64,000 bases of DNA from Xiphophorus maculatus (lineage: Eukaryota; Chordata; Actinopteri; Cyprinodontiformes; Poeciliidae), in assembly GCF_002775205.1 (NCBI RefSeq), contig NC_036455.1, positions 4,006,501-4,070,500 of the forward strand, written 5' to 3'. The number at the start of each line of letters is the position of its first letter. The first letter of the stretch is position 1. Positions 63,650 through 64,000 of this stretch are shown one piece after another. The position numbers were made by a program, and so were the translations under genes. The notes under the pieces were generated by a model. It did not search any database, was not told the origin of the DNA, and saw only the letters and a program-made list of their open reading frames with translations.

Positions 63650-63850
63650 AAATAATTATTGGAATAATCGTGATTAATCGACTACTGAAATAATCGTCAA
63701 CTAATTTAATAATTCATTAATCGTTAACTTTAGTATACAGACTCAAAAATATGCCATTTTCTGAAAGGATATGCATTTTAGGCAATAAAATGTTTCTTTT
63801 CTCTTTAAAGCAAAAATGTTAATTATTATCCTTCTTCCAACATGATTATG
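63650..63850 (-). repeat. AT-rich interspersed repeat (family D, copy 3)
   Basis: Alternating ATCGTGATTAATCGACTACT and the AGGCAATAAAATGTTTC-type segment match the inverse of 26630-27010. Confidence 0.6.
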
Positions 63851-64000
63851 GTTTATATCAAAGCATTAAAATCATCTCAAACTATTGAACATAACAATAT
63901 ATTAGCTGTAGTCTAATGGGCGCCACAGGCAGCAGGTAACAATCCAGCAGAACAATTTCAGGAAGTGGAAAAACGACAGACTTACATCACGGATGTGCAG

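Larger units (their letters stand above)
59607..64000. other. intron of the receptor gene reaching the right edge
   Basis: The exon upstream of M2 in the alpha7 family (Cys-loop end, M1, ...EKISLG) was searched for by eye on the minus strand and not found, so at least 4.4 kb of intron follows. The region holds repeats at 60870-61045, 63010-63300 and 63650-63850. Confidence 0.6.

Noticed and set aside
63978-64000. Possible exon end of the receptor gene at the right edge (GAT|GTAAGT on the minus strand)
   Set aside because: The donor is good, but the last base and phase do not fit the exon that precedes M2 in this family, and too little sequence is present.

Overview
The window is a stretch of vertebrate nuclear DNA, almost certainly from a spiny-rayed (acanthomorph) teleost. 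The genes are split by GT-AG introns. Coding exons are a few percent of the sequence. The rest is AT-rich and full of degraded fish-type DNA transposons (Tc1/mariner fossils, short elements with terminal inverted repeats, LINE 3' tails) and microsatellites. No bacterial, viral or organellar genes were seen. Species cannot be fixed from sequence alone.

Five protein genes can be built exon by exon. (1) Positions 1-7533, minus strand: the 5' part of trim46 (RING, two B-boxes, start of the coiled coil); the gene runs off the left edge. (2) 12562-12952, plus: a two-coding-exon S100 calcium-binding protein of 100 residues. (3) 18636-19881, plus: a second S100 protein of 93 residues, ictacalcin-like. 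(4) 21454-34722, plus: snx27, complete, 13 coding exons (PDZ, PX, FERM-like), with an apparent choice of C-terminus. (5) 53616-59606, minus: the last three coding exons (M2, M3, cytoplasmic loop, M4) of a neuronal nicotinic acetylcholine receptor subunit of the alpha7/8/11 type; its ligand-binding exons lie beyond the right edge.

The order trim46 - S100 - S100 - snx27 resembles gene content of human 1q21-q22, where SNX27, the S100 cluster and TRIM46 also lie. These genes do not form one pathway: trim46 is an axonal microtubule organiser, the S100s are calcium sensors, snx27 returns endosomal cargo to the plasma membrane and the receptor subunit is a ligand-gated channel. Several are neuronal, and the linkage is ancestral rather than functional.

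The about 19 kb between snx27 and the receptor gene (34.9-53.6 kb) has no convincing coding gene. It holds nested transposons, a perfect 112-bp tandem duplication carrying a hairpin, several short perfect inverted repeats, and repeat-poor GC-richer stretches that may be conserved regulatory DNA. The most useful leads are a phase-compatible alternative first exon for trim46, the alternative 3' ends of snx27, a transposon ending 18 bp from a splice donor of the receptor gene, a set of CTCF-like motifs with convergent orientation around the S100-snx27 block, and about 276-bp elements inserted inside older transposons. I found no clear undescribed biological system.
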